Positions 1-6,206 are shown, counted from the first letter of the stretch. The stretch: DNA of 6,916 nucleotides from an uncultured Eubacteriales bacterium (GCA_900313125.1 OMPZ01000217.1:1-6916), one strand, 5' to 3'. The notes: a model not told the origin generated them from the letters alone. Made by a program: numbers and translations.

Positions 1-747
1 CGTTGGCAGCAGGATATACATTGATATCGCCGTGCCGAGCACCGCTTCGAGGATAAGATAAAGCGAACGGCGCGCGTCCATTTTATACGAACCCGTAGCC
101 ATTCTTACTATCCAGTAGATTATACAGAAGATGGCTTCGCCGATAAAGAGGTAGTAGTTTGTCGTAGCGCACAGGAACGCAGCTACTGCGAACACGCCGC
201 GCTTGTCCTCATAGATGTACTTGTCCATAGCGGCGAGCAAAAGCGGGAACACCACCATGCTGTCGATAAAGTGGAACACCATGTTGTACATTGCCGCACC
301 GGAGAACGCGTACAGTATTGCGCCCAGAACTGCGTTGTTTTTATTTTTGGTGTATCGTTTCAAGTATGTATACGCCGTAAGAGACGAAAGCCCGAACTTC
401 ACTATCGTGAACGGTCCGATCAGATACGGCACGGCTTTCGCCGGGAACAAAAGGTAGACCCAGAAAAACGGGCTGCCCAGGTTGTAGAACGAGTAGCTGC
501 CTATAAACGACGAGCCAAGATCGGTATACCAGCTCCATCCGATGTCGCCGCTGTGGATCGACTCGACCATAAGCTGATAGAACGGTATTACCTGATAGTT
601 GAAATCGCCGAAGTAGAGGTACATACCCTTGTCAATTATCATGCACGGAATAATGAACACAGCCGCTATTGCCGCGCCCCACAGAAAGGCCTTGAGCGCA
701 TAGCGCTCCGAAAACCCTCCGCGTTTTTTCAGGACGTTTTCATTCAT
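1..747 (-). CDS. YfhO-family multi-pass membrane protein, N-terminal 249 residues (runs off the window)
   Basis: This open frame has no stop before the window edge, so only the N-terminal part is present; YfhO proteins are usually about 800-900 residues. The start ATG at 747 is preceded by a GGAG (757-760) with a 9-nt spacer. A first hydrophobic segment (about residues 19-38) is followed by an extracytoplasmic loop with a GDFNYQ motif (47-52, Asp48), then GSYSFYNLGSPFFW (83-96) and a run of further hydrophobic segments (about 92-128, 138-158, 162-177, 185-217, 228-247). The TNYYLFIGE stretch (196-204) is also typical. This pattern matches the YfhO family, GT-C-like membrane proteins linked in Bacillus and Listeria to glycosylation of lipoteichoic acid and other envelope polymers. 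Its substrate here is unknown. It lies 46 bp after the GNAT gene and shares no evident function with the arginine genes. Family assignment is fairly sure; function is inferred. Confidence 0.85.
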   Translation of the reverse strand, partial: MNENVLKKRGGFSERYALKAFLWGAAIAAVFIIPCMIIDKGMYLYFGDFNYQVIPFYQLMVESIHSGDIGWSWYTDLGSSFIGSYSFYNLGSPFFWVYLLFPAKAVPYLIGPFTIVKFGLSSLTAYTYLKRYTKNKNNAVLGAILYAFSGAAMYNMVFHFIDSMVVFPLLLAAMDKYIYEDKRGVFAVAAFLCATTNYYLFIGEAIFCIIYWIVRMATGSYKMDARRSLYLILEAVLGTAISMYILLPT

Positions 748-793
748 AAAATACAACTCCATTAAAAAGAATAATGTATAACAGGTCTACACA

Positions 794-1225
794 TCAGTTA
801 TAACAGGAGAAGACGTAAACGTCGTCTCTCTTTTCCCAGCCCATAGCTTTCCAAAAGCTCTGACCCAGACTGTTGTTTGTGTAGCAGAAGATATGCGTTT
901 TTGCAATGCCTGCGTCGGCAAGCGACTTGATAGCCTTCTCTGCCATTCGCTTTGCTATCTGGTGGCGGCGGTACTCGGGCAAGACTGCCATGTGGTGGAT
1001 AAAGCCGCGTCTGCCGTCGTGACCGCACAGCACCGTGCCTACGACCTTTCCGCCGATCTCGGCAATCTGTGACATTCCGGGATTTCTGTCTAAGTAAAAC
1101 GCGATATTCTCTCTGCTGTCGGCGTCCGACAAGGCGCGCTTCGTGGTTATCTGCCACATAGCAAAGACCTCGTCGTAATCGTCCGCCGTCATGGGTCTTA
1201 TCACTATATCTAAAAACTCCGCCAT
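794..1225 (-). CDS. GNAT-family N-acetyltransferase, 143 residues
   Basis: This is a small single-domain GCN5-related acetyltransferase, predicted to move an acetyl group from acetyl-CoA to an amine; the acceptor is unknown. Residues 5-30 (IVIRPMTADDYDEV) form the usual first strand and helix. VVGTVLCGHDGRRGFIHHMAV (61-81) is the central beta strand region, and VLPEYRRHQIAKRM (81-94) is motif A, which binds the CoA pyrophosphate. FWKAMGW (124-130) is motif B. In motif A the usual R-x-x-G-x-A reads R86-R-H-Q89-I-A91, so the conserved Gly is Gln (codon CAG). The start at 1225 is chosen because AGG lies 9 nt upstream; an in-frame ATG at 1234 would give 146 residues but abuts the same AGG with no spacer. 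It follows argB by 75 bp in the same direction with no terminator between. A role as a short N-acetylglutamate synthase is possible but unsupported by sequence alone; the fold call is firm. Confidence 0.88.
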   Translation of the reverse strand: MAEFLDIVIRPMTADDYDEVFAMWQITTKRALSDADSRENIAFYLDRNPGMSQIAEIGGKVVGTVLCGHDGRRGFIHHMAVLPEYRRHQIAKRMAEKAIKSLADAGIAKTHIFCYTNNSLGQSFWKAMGWEKRDDVYVFSCYN

Positions 1226-1229
1226 AGAG

Positions 1230-1239
1230 CTCATCCTTT
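1230..1239 (-). promoter_or_regulatory. Ribosome-binding site that decides the GNAT start
   Basis: The minus strand reads AAAGGATGAG here. The AGG core is 9 nt before the ATG at 1225, a workable spacing. It directly touches the ATG at 1234, which makes the upstream ATG an unlikely start. Confidence 0.5.
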
Positions 1240-1300
1240 CGATTCATACTGCGAACGCGGCGTTTACCGCGCCCGGCACAAAGCTGACCTTATACAAGGA

Positions 1301-2158
1301 TCAATAGAACATCGTTCCTATGCCCTCGGCTGTGAGCATTTCAATAAGTATGGAATGCGGGATCCTGCCGTCGATGATGTACGCGCGCGAAACGCCGCGT
1401 CTTACGGCTTCTACGCAGCAGTCGATCTTCGGGATCATGCCGCCGCTGATAATGCCCTCTCTCTTCAGCATCGGCACCTCGGAGACGTTTACGCTCGGGA
1501 TAAGCGTTGTCTCGTCGTCCTTGTCACGCAAAAGACCTCTGATATCCGTCATGAGGATAAGCTTGCAGGCGTCGAGCTCGGCGGCTATCCTCGACGCGGC
1601 GATATCGGCGTTTATGTTGTAGACCTCGCCGCCTCTGCCGCCTGCTATCGTCGAAATGATCGGAACAAAGCCGTCGTTTATTACGTCCTTGATGACCTTC
1701 GGGTTGACCTCGGTTATCTCTCCGACAAAGCCGATATCCTCGCTTGTTATGAGCTTTTCGGCAATGAGCATCTTGCCGTCGAGACCGCAGAGACCTACTG
1801 CCGCTGCGCCCGCCTTGTGCAAGTGCTGAACAAGGCTCTTGTTCACCTTACCCGCGAGCACCATCTGAACGATGTCGATAGTCTCCTGGTCGGTAACGCG
1901 CAGACCGTTTACAAAGCGGCTCTCCTTGTTTACTCTTTTGAGCATATCGGTGATCTCGGGACCGCCGCCGTGAACGAGCACAACGTTGATGCCGACGAGC
2001 TTGAGAAGCGCGATATCGCTCATGACAGCTTCCTTAAGCTCCTCGTTTATCATAGCGTTGCCGCCGTACTTCACGACTACAGTCCGTCCGTAGTATTTCT
2101 GTATATATGGCAAAGCCTGCACAAGAATGTGGGCTTTTTCTGCGTTTGAAATATTCAT
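1301..2158 (-). CDS. argB: N-acetylglutamate kinase (EC 2.7.2.8)
   Basis: This cytoplasmic amino-acid kinase phosphorylates N-acetyl-L-glutamate with ATP, the second step of arginine synthesis. At 285 residues it is full length. Visible motifs are VVVKYGGNAM (27-36, Lys30 for the transferred phosphate), LVHGGGPEI (61-69), NGLRVTD (84-90, substrate side), NINADIAA (181-188), LMTDIRGLLRDKDD (202-215) and SGGMIPK (238-244, Lys244). About 25 residues precede the first core strand (ILVQALPYIQKYYGR, 11-25), and the C-terminus has HSILIEMLTAEGIGT (268-282). In Thermotoga and Pseudomonas these two parts mark the hexameric, arginine-inhibited class, whereas the E. coli enzyme lacks the N-terminal helix. 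Feedback inhibition by arginine is therefore likely here, which fits the acetyl-recycling pathway implied by argJ. The start ATG at 2158 has AGGAG 8 nt upstream. It is the last of the tightly spaced Arg genes, 36 bp after argJ. Confidence 0.97.
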   Translation of the reverse strand: MNISNAEKAHILVQALPYIQKYYGRTVVVKYGGNAMINEELKEAVMSDIALLKLVGINVVLVHGGGPEITDMLKRVNKESRFVNGLRVTDQETIDIVQMVLAGKVNKSLVQHLHKAGAAAVGLCGLDGKMLIAEKLITSEDIGFVGEITEVNPKVIKDVINDGFVPIISTIAGGRGGEVYNINADIAASRIAAELDACKLILMTDIRGLLRDKDDETTLIPSVNVSEVPMLKREGIISGGMIPKIDCCVEAVRRGVSRAYIIDGRIPHSILIEMLTAEGIGTMFY

Positions 2159-2194
2159 GTCCGTTTCTCCTCTCAGCGCTGATCCTGCTCTCCC

Positions 2195-3415
2195 TTACGT
2201 TCTGTAATCTCCGTTTATCTTTACATAGTCGTATGTAAGGTCGCAGCCGTAAGCCTCGGCTTCGCCGTCGCCGTCGTTGAGACGAACGTCGATAGTGATC
2301 TCCTTTTCAAGAAGTATCGTCTTTGCAAGCTCCTCGGAAAATTCAACGCCCGAGCCGTCCTTGCAGACAAGTATCTCGCCTGCCGCCGATACGAACGAAA
2401 CGTCAACGCGGCTTACGTCGATATCGCAGCCGGAATAGCCTATCGCACAGAGAACTCGTCCCCAGTTCGCATCGGAACCGAAGATCGCAGCCTTTACAAG
2501 CGACGAACAGATAACAGCCTTTGCCGCGCCCTTCGCGTCGTGAGCCGTCTTTGCGCCCTTGACCGAGCAAACGATCAGCTTTGTAGCACCCTCACCGTCG
2601 GCAGCGAGCTTCTTCGCCATTTTTTTGCAAAGCTCGGTCAATGCGTCTGTAAACGTCTTGAAATCGGCGTTTCTCGTTGTGATCTCCTCGTTGCCTGCCT
2701 TGCCGTTTGCAAGAATGGCGAGAGTGTCGTTTGTCGAGGTGTCGCCGTCAACGCTTACCATGTTGTAGCTGACCTCGACCGCCTCAGACAGCGCAGCCTT
2801 CAGCATCTCGGAAGAAATGGCCGCGTCGGTGGTCACGAAGCTGAGCATCGTGCCCATGTTGATATGTATCATGCCGCTGCCCTTTGCGATAGCGCCGATC
2901 GTGACGATCTTTCCGCCAAGCTCGATCTCAACGGCAGCTTCCTTTTTTACGGTATCGGTCGTCATAATGGCTTCGGCAGCGTCGCTGCCGCCCTCCGCGC
3001 TCATCAGCTTTGCGAGCTGCGGCACAGCCTTCTCAAACGGCTCGATCGGCAGCACCTGACCGATAACGCCCGTTGACGCTACGATCACATCCTTCTTGTC
3101 GATACCGAGGTTTTCCGCTGCAAGCTCGCACATTCTCTCGGACTTTTCAATGCCGTCGGCGTTGCAGGTGTTGGCGTTGCCGGAGTTTGCGATAACAGCC
3201 TGCGCCGTACCGTTTTCTATATTCTTCTTTGTAACGATGATAGCCGAGCTTTTCACAAGGTTCTTTGTAAACACAGCCGCTGTGGTGCAAAGCGTGTCGC
3301 TCGCTATCATCATGATATCGCGCTTAGTCGTGTTGGACGGCTTCACGCCGCCGATGATACCTGCCGCCGTAAAGCCCTTTGGCGACGTCACGGTACCGTT
3401 TTCGATGAATTTCAT
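2195..3415 (-). CDS. argJ: Glutamate N-acetyltransferase / ornithine acetyltransferase ArgJ, self-cleaving (EC 2.3.1.35; perhaps also 2.3.1.1)
   Basis: ArgJ transfers the acetyl group of N-acetylornithine to glutamate, giving ornithine and N-acetylglutamate; bifunctional members also use acetyl-CoA. It is made as one chain that cleaves itself before a Thr, which becomes the N-terminal nucleophile of the beta chain. At 406 residues it has normal family length. Visible parts are KGFTAAGIIGG (13-23), IANSGNANTC (75-84), STGVIGQVLP (114-123, Thr115-Gly116 forming the oxyanion hole), KGSGMIHINMGTML (178-191, predicted cut between Gly188 and Thr189), the VSVDGDTSTNDT segment and the C-terminal GCDLTYDYVKINGDYRT, which matches the conserved family end. 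The predicted alpha chain is 1-188 and the beta chain 189-406. The cleavage site differs from the common PNMATML by Ile185 and Gly188. GGGGAG sits 6 nt before the ATG. It lies 18 bp after argC. Whether it is mono- or bifunctional cannot be read from sequence. Confidence 0.97.
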   Translation of the reverse strand: MKFIENGTVTSPKGFTAAGIIGGVKPSNTTKRDIMMIASDTLCTTAAVFTKNLVKSSAIIVTKKNIENGTAQAVIANSGNANTCNADGIEKSERMCELAAENLGIDKKDVIVASTGVIGQVLPIEPFEKAVPQLAKLMSAEGGSDAAEAIMTTDTVKKEAAVEIELGGKIVTIGAIAKGSGMIHINMGTMLSFVTTDAAISSEMLKAALSEAVEVSYNMVSVDGDTSTNDTLAILANGKAGNEEITTRNADFKTFTDALTELCKKMAKKLAADGEGATKLIVCSVKGAKTAHDAKGAAKAVICSSLVKAAIFGSDANWGRVLCAIGYSGCDIDVSRVDVSFVSAAGEILVCKDGSGVEFSEELAKTILLEKEITIDVRLNDGDGEAEAYGCDLTYDYVKINGDYRT

Positions 3416-3433
3416 ACTTTTCTCCCCTTCCGA

Positions 3434-4471
3434 TCAGAACGCGGGCGGCGTCATCGTAAGACCCGCCGTCTCGTCAAGACCGAAAATAATGTTCATATTC
3501 TGGATCGCCTGTCCTGCCGCGCCCTTGACCATGTTATCGATAGCCGATGCGGCAACGAACGTTCCCGTGCGTGTGTCAACGAATACAGACACATCGCAGT
3601 AGTTTGAATACTTGATGTTGTGAATGTCGGCGGTCTGACCGTCGGCAAGCAGACGAACGAACGGCTCGTCCTTGTAATACTCCTCGTAAGCCGCTCTGAG
3701 CTGCTCCTTCGTAACGCCCTCCTTGAGACGCGCGTAGCACGTTGCAAGGATACCGCGGTTTACGGGAAGAAGGTGCGGCACGAACGTGATCTTCACGTTA
3801 TCAACGCCCGAAAGCTTTGACAGCGTCTGCTCGATCTCCGGCGTGTGACGGTGGCAGGCTACCTTGTAGGGGTGGAAGCCCTCGTTGAGGTCGGGGTAAT
3901 GCGTACCCTGAGAAAGACCCCTGCCGGATCCCGTAACACCGCTCTTGCAGTCGGCGATGATGCCCGTCATCTCGATAAGACCGTTTACAACTGCCGGTGC
4001 GAGTGCGAGCGGAACGCACGTTGTATAGCAGCCGGGATTCGCGATGAGCTTTGTGCCCTTGATCTTGTCTCTGAAAAACTCCGGCAGACCGTATACAGCC
4101 TGCTTGTGGAGATCCTTGTCGAGAAATTCGCCGCCGTACCACTCGTGGTACTCGTCCTCGCTCTCAAGTCTGAAATCAGCGCCGAGGTCGATGAACGCCT
4201 TGCCTGCGTTTATGCACTTTGCGCCCAGCTCCTGAGAAAGTCCGTGCGGCAGCGCGGCAAAGATAACGTCGCTCTTCTCGACTACCGCGTCGGCGTTTTC
4301 ACAGACCATATCGTTAATGCCGAGATACGACGGGTAAACGTCGCTCAGCTTTTTGCCCTCAAATGAAACGGAGCTTACAGCCGCTACCTCAGCCTGCGGG
4401 TGAGCGTTGAGAAGGCGCACGAGCTCCGCGCCCGCATAGCCCGTTGCTCCGACTATTCCTGCTTTTATCAT
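3434..4471 (-). CDS. argC: N-acetyl-gamma-glutamyl-phosphate reductase (EC 1.2.1.38)
   Basis: ArgC is a cytoplasmic NADPH-dependent reductase that converts N-acetylglutamyl-5-phosphate to N-acetylglutamate semialdehyde. At 345 residues it belongs to the longer type 1 form. The N-terminal Rossmann segment AGIVGATGYAGAELVRLL (4-21) binds NADP. AALPHGLSQ (72-80) follows, and ANPGCYTT (144-151) carries the catalytic Cys148 that forms the thioester with substrate. SGVTGSGRGLSQGTHY (177-192) and HRHTPEIEQ (207-215, with the catalytic His) complete the active site. No key residue is missing. The start at 4471 has AGGGAAG about 8 nt upstream and places the Rossmann motif right at the N-terminus, as usual. 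It follows argH by 19 bp and precedes argJ by 18 bp, so the three are almost certainly co-transcribed. Confidence 0.97.
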   Translation of the reverse strand: MIKAGIVGATGYAGAELVRLLNAHPQAEVAAVSSVSFEGKKLSDVYPSYLGINDMVCENADAVVEKSDVIFAALPHGLSQELGAKCINAGKAFIDLGADFRLESEDEYHEWYGGEFLDKDLHKQAVYGLPEFFRDKIKGTKLIANPGCYTTCVPLALAPAVVNGLIEMTGIIADCKSGVTGSGRGLSQGTHYPDLNEGFHPYKVACHRHTPEIEQTLSKLSGVDNVKITFVPHLLPVNRGILATCYARLKEGVTKEQLRAAYEEYYKDEPFVRLLADGQTADIHNIKYSNYCDVSVFVDTRTGTFVAASAIDNMVKGAAGQAIQNMNIIFGLDETAGLTMTPPAF

Positions 4472-4490
4472 TATGATTACTTCCCTTAGC

Positions 4491-5873
4491 TTAATATAAT
4501 TTATTCTCTATTATCGTCTTTAGTCTGTCGGCGTTCTTTCTGACGTTATCGGGGCACGGTCCTCCCTGTGAGCGGCGCTCGTAAGCGCACCTTTCAAGAC
4601 CGATCGCCTCGTATACGCCCTCGTCGAAAATGTCGCAGACCTTCTTGTACTCGTCAAGCGGCAGCGTTTCGAGCGTCAGCCCCTTTTCTATGCAGAGAGC
4701 CACGATCTCGCCCGTCGCCTTGTATGCGTCGCGGAACGGCAGCCCCTTCTTTGTGAGGTAATCGGCACAGTCGGTCGCGTTGATAAAGCCGCCTGCCGCC
4801 GCGTTTCTCATGTTCTGCGGCAAGACTGTCATCGTGTCGAGCATGGGCGTGAACGCTGTCAGGCACATTTTGACTGTATCTACAGCGTCGAAGATCGCTT
4901 CCTTGTCCTCCTGCATATCCTTGTTGTAAGCAAGCGGAATGCCCTTCATAACTGTGAGCAGCCCCATAAGGTCGCCGTATACTCTGCCCGTTTTGCCGCG
5001 TACAAGCTCCGCGATATCGGGGTTTTTCTTCTGCGGCATGATGCTTGAGCCTGTGGAGAACGCGTCGTCAAGCTCTATAAACTTGAACTCATGGCTGCAC
5101 CAAAGAATGATCTCCTCGGAGAATCTCGACAGGTGCATCATGATGATAGACAGCGCAGACGCAAGCTCAATGCAGTAATCGCGGTCGGACACGCCGTCGA
5201 GCGAGTTTTCCGAAACGCTTTCAAACGAGAGCAGATCGGCGGTGAGCCTTCTGTCGATGGGATATGTCGTACCGGCAAGCGCGCCGCTGCCGAGCGGCAT
5301 AACGTCCATACGCTCGCTGCAGTCGGAAAGCCGCTTCAGATCGCGAAGGAACATCTCGCCGTAAGCAAGCAGATGATGACCAAACGTGATGGGCTGTGCG
5401 CGCTGAAGGTGAGTGTAGCCGGGCATGATAGTCTCGGCGTGCTCCTCGGCCTTTTTGCAGATGACCTTCAGAAGCTCCTCTGTCAGACCGCTTATCTCCT
5501 TGATCTGGTTTCTGAGATAAAGACGAAGATCGACCGCTACCTGATCGTTTCTGCTTCTTGCCGTGTGGAGTCTCTTTCCCGTGTCGCCGAGACGCGATGT
5601 CAGCTCGCCCTCAACGAAGGTGTGTATATCCTCCGCCTCGGGGTCGATCGTCAGCTTGCCGCTGTCAAGGTCGGCGAGAATGCCGCGCAGCCCCTCGCCT
5701 ATTGCCGCCGCGTCCTCCTTTGAGATAATGCCGCACTCGCCGAGCATTTTAGAATGAGCGATACTGCCCTCTATATCCTCGCGGTACATTCTGCTGTCAA
5801 ACGAGATCGAAGAATTAAAATCGTTTGTCGTTTTGCTTAACGCTTTCTGAAATCTGCCTTTCCAAAGCTGCAT
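4491..5873 (-). CDS. argH: Argininosuccinate lyase (EC 4.3.2.1)
   Basis: ArgH splits argininosuccinate into arginine and fumarate, the last step of the pathway, as a cytoplasmic homotetramer of the fumarase/aspartase superfamily. At 460 residues it has the family's normal length. Visible motifs are LWKGRFQK at the N-terminus (3-10), EDIHTFVEGEL (81-91), HTARSRNDQ (103-111, substrate binding), GYTHLQRAQP (152-161, with the catalytic-region His155) and the superfamily signature GSSIMPQKKNPD (275-286), whose Ser276/277 includes the catalytic base. All are intact. The ATG at 5873 has GAGGTG at 5880-5885 with a 6-nt spacer. It is the first gene of the compact argH-argC-argJ-argB group. A 333-bp gap with a fold-back element and a probable terminator separates it from argG, so it may be transcribed from its own promoter, but none is clear in the leader. 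Confidence 0.97.
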   Translation of the reverse strand: MQLWKGRFQKALSKTTNDFNSSISFDSRMYREDIEGSIAHSKMLGECGIISKEDAAAIGEGLRGILADLDSGKLTIDPEAEDIHTFVEGELTSRLGDTGKRLHTARSRNDQVAVDLRLYLRNQIKEISGLTEELLKVICKKAEEHAETIMPGYTHLQRAQPITFGHHLLAYGEMFLRDLKRLSDCSERMDVMPLGSGALAGTTYPIDRRLTADLLSFESVSENSLDGVSDRDYCIELASALSIIMMHLSRFSEEIILWCSHEFKFIELDDAFSTGSSIMPQKKNPDIAELVRGKTGRVYGDLMGLLTVMKGIPLAYNKDMQEDKEAIFDAVDTVKMCLTAFTPMLDTMTVLPQNMRNAAAGGFINATDCADYLTKKGLPFRDAYKATGEIVALCIEKGLTLETLPLDEYKKVCDIFDEGVYEAIGLERCAYERRSQGGPCPDNVRKNADRLKTIIENKLY

Positions 5874-5898
5874 TTATTTCACCTCGTTGTTTTTACGG

Positions 5899-5920
5899 CC
5901 GGCTTTTTTGCCGGTTTTTT
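5899..5920 (+). other. Small CCGGC/GCCGG hairpin in the argH leader; terminator-like only on the plus strand
   Basis: CCGGC (5899-5903), a T6 loop and GCCGG (5910-5914) form a perfect 5-bp stem, followed on the plus strand by T6 (5915-5920). In that direction it resembles a weak intrinsic terminator, which could stop antisense transcription entering from the argH side. On the minus strand, the sense of argH, the loop and flank are A-rich, so it would be only a small hairpin in the 5' leader, ending 13 nt before the GAGGTG ribosome site. Its role is unknown. Confidence 0.35.
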
Positions 5921-5972
5921 ACGCCCGAAATGCTTTTTTGCGGCAGTTTCCGACGTTTTTTACCTGATTTTT
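5904..5972. other. Phased A/T-tracts in the argH leader, possibly curved DNA
   Basis: Runs of five or six T on the plus strand (A on the argH sense strand) occur at 5904-5909, 5915-5920, 5934-5939, 5956-5961 and 5968-5972. Their centres lie about 0, 11, 30, 52 and 63.5 bp apart from the first, close to whole multiples of a 10.5-bp helical turn (1, 3, 5 and 6). Such phasing is known to bend DNA and to occur near promoters. Two further tracts, at 5890-5894 and 5983-5987, are out of phase. Curvature and any effect on argH transcription are inferred. Confidence 0.35.
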
Positions 5973-5980
5973 ATAACCAT

Positions 5981-6028
5981 ATAAAAACGGCTTTCGGGAG
6001 GGCGAAAATGCCCTCCCAGATCAAACCG
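5981..6028 (-). terminator. Probable intrinsic terminator for argG transcription, upstream of argH
   Basis: On the minus strand GGGAGGGC (6017-6010), a 6-nt loop and GCCCTCCC (6003-5996) form a perfect 8-bp GC-rich stem. An outer 6-bp stem pairs CGGTTT (6028-6023) with AAGCCG (5993-5988), including one G-U pair, across an asymmetric internal loop. The outer stem leads straight into TTTTTAT (5987-5981). Hairpin plus U-run is the standard intrinsic terminator layout. It sits 179 nt after the argG stop, with the fold-back element filling most of the gap. It could also act as a leaky attenuator controlling read-through into argH-argC-argJ-argB. No antiterminator pairing was evident by eye. Confidence 0.62.
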
Positions 6029-6032
6029 AGTT

Positions 6033-6038
6033 ATTATA
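6033..6038 (-). promoter_or_regulatory. Candidate -10 hexamer TATAAT at the edge of the fold-back element
   Basis: The minus strand reads a perfect TATAAT here, built from the flanking TTA and the first bases of the element's terminal repeat. At an 18-bp spacer the upstream hexamer is TTAAAG, matching TTGACA at only three positions, and no extended TGn is present. A start would fall about 6026, right at the foot of the terminator hairpin. This is a weak, speculative promoter. Confidence 0.2.
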
Positions 6039-6089
6039 CTAATATTCAATAAAACACTTTAAATCTTTTCGGTCTAATTTCCACAATGC
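6037..6089. repeat. Left terminal inverted repeat of the fold-back element
   Basis: It begins TACTAATATTCAAT, which is the exact reverse complement of 6179-6192. Past the first 14 bp the match continues with small gaps and mismatches (blocks AAAAC, CTTTAAA, TTTTCG and TAATTT shared with the other arm) to about 6089, roughly four bases in five identical by hand alignment. Confidence 0.75.
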
Positions 6090-6137
6090 TGCGTCATCAG
6101 GCTTGAAATACGACAGTATTACTGCGCCCTCTTCCTT

Positions 6138-6192
6138 GCCTTGCGAAAATTATCCTCGAAAATCTTTTAAAGGTTTTAATTGAATATTAGTA
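6138..6192. repeat. Right terminal inverted repeat of the fold-back element
   Basis: It ends with ATTGAATATTAGTA, the exact complement of the left end. The inner part contains GCAAGGC, TAATTTTC, TTTTCGAGG and CCTTTAAAAG on the reverse strand, in the same order as the left arm. The argG stop codon is 14 bp beyond its outer edge. Confidence 0.75.
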
Positions 6193-6206
6193 TTACTTAA
6201 ATTTAA

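Larger units (their letters stand above)
6037..6192. mobile_element. 156-bp MITE-like fold-back element between argG and argH
   Basis: The segment is bounded by inverted repeats of about 53 bp (outer 14 bp perfect) and flanked by TTA on each side (6034-6036 and 6193-6195), which fits a 3-bp target duplication, although a 3-bp match can arise by chance. It is clearly more AT-rich than the genes around it. The 48-bp centre contains CAGTATTACTG (6114-6124), itself a palindrome. It encodes no transposase and no credible gene, so any movement would need an enzyme supplied in trans. Size, inverted ends and intergenic location fit a miniature inverted-repeat element. Transcribed, it would fold into a long imperfect stem that could be an RNase III site between argG and argH. 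The family is not recognised; mobility is inferred. Confidence 0.6.

Noticed and set aside
271..765. Plus-strand reading frame of 164 codons and a minus-strand frame at 341-538
   Set aside because: The true gene is the minus-strand YfhO frame running from 747 off the window edge; its hydrophobic segments and family motifs explain the region, and the others are low-complexity shadows.
1256..1271. CGCGG/CCGCG hairpin between argB and the GNAT gene
   Set aside because: The stem is only 5 bp and no U-run follows on the minus strand, so it is not a terminator.
1355..2149. Long plus-strand reading frame (264 codons) opposite argB, and similar ones opposite argJ (2540-3076), argC (3845-4366) and argH (5091-5723)
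   Set aside because: They are exact antisense shadows of conserved arg genes, have no recognisable domains or good ribosome sites, and are expected from the codon bias of the true strand.
5960..5980. Tiny leader frame MVIKIR* ending in an AGG arginine codon, just after the probable terminator
   Set aside because: It lacks a ribosome site, is only six codons, has a single Arg codon and lies after rather than before the terminator hairpin, so an arginine leader-peptide attenuator is not supported.
6040..6153. Minus-strand open stretch inside the fold-back element, about 34 codons reading through KEEGAVILSYFKPDD, with an AGGAAGAGG ahead of it
   Set aside because: There is a stop just upstream and no usable ATG, GTG or TTG after the purine-rich run; it may be a coding remnant but cannot be supported as a gene.
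5874..6206. Arginine T-box riboswitch or ArgR/AhrC operator in the argG-argH gap
   Set aside because: No T-box AGGGTGG-type motif is present. The terminal repeats contain TTGAATATTA, which matches one half of an ARG box, but the second half fails at three or more positions and the sequence is explained by the inverted repeat.
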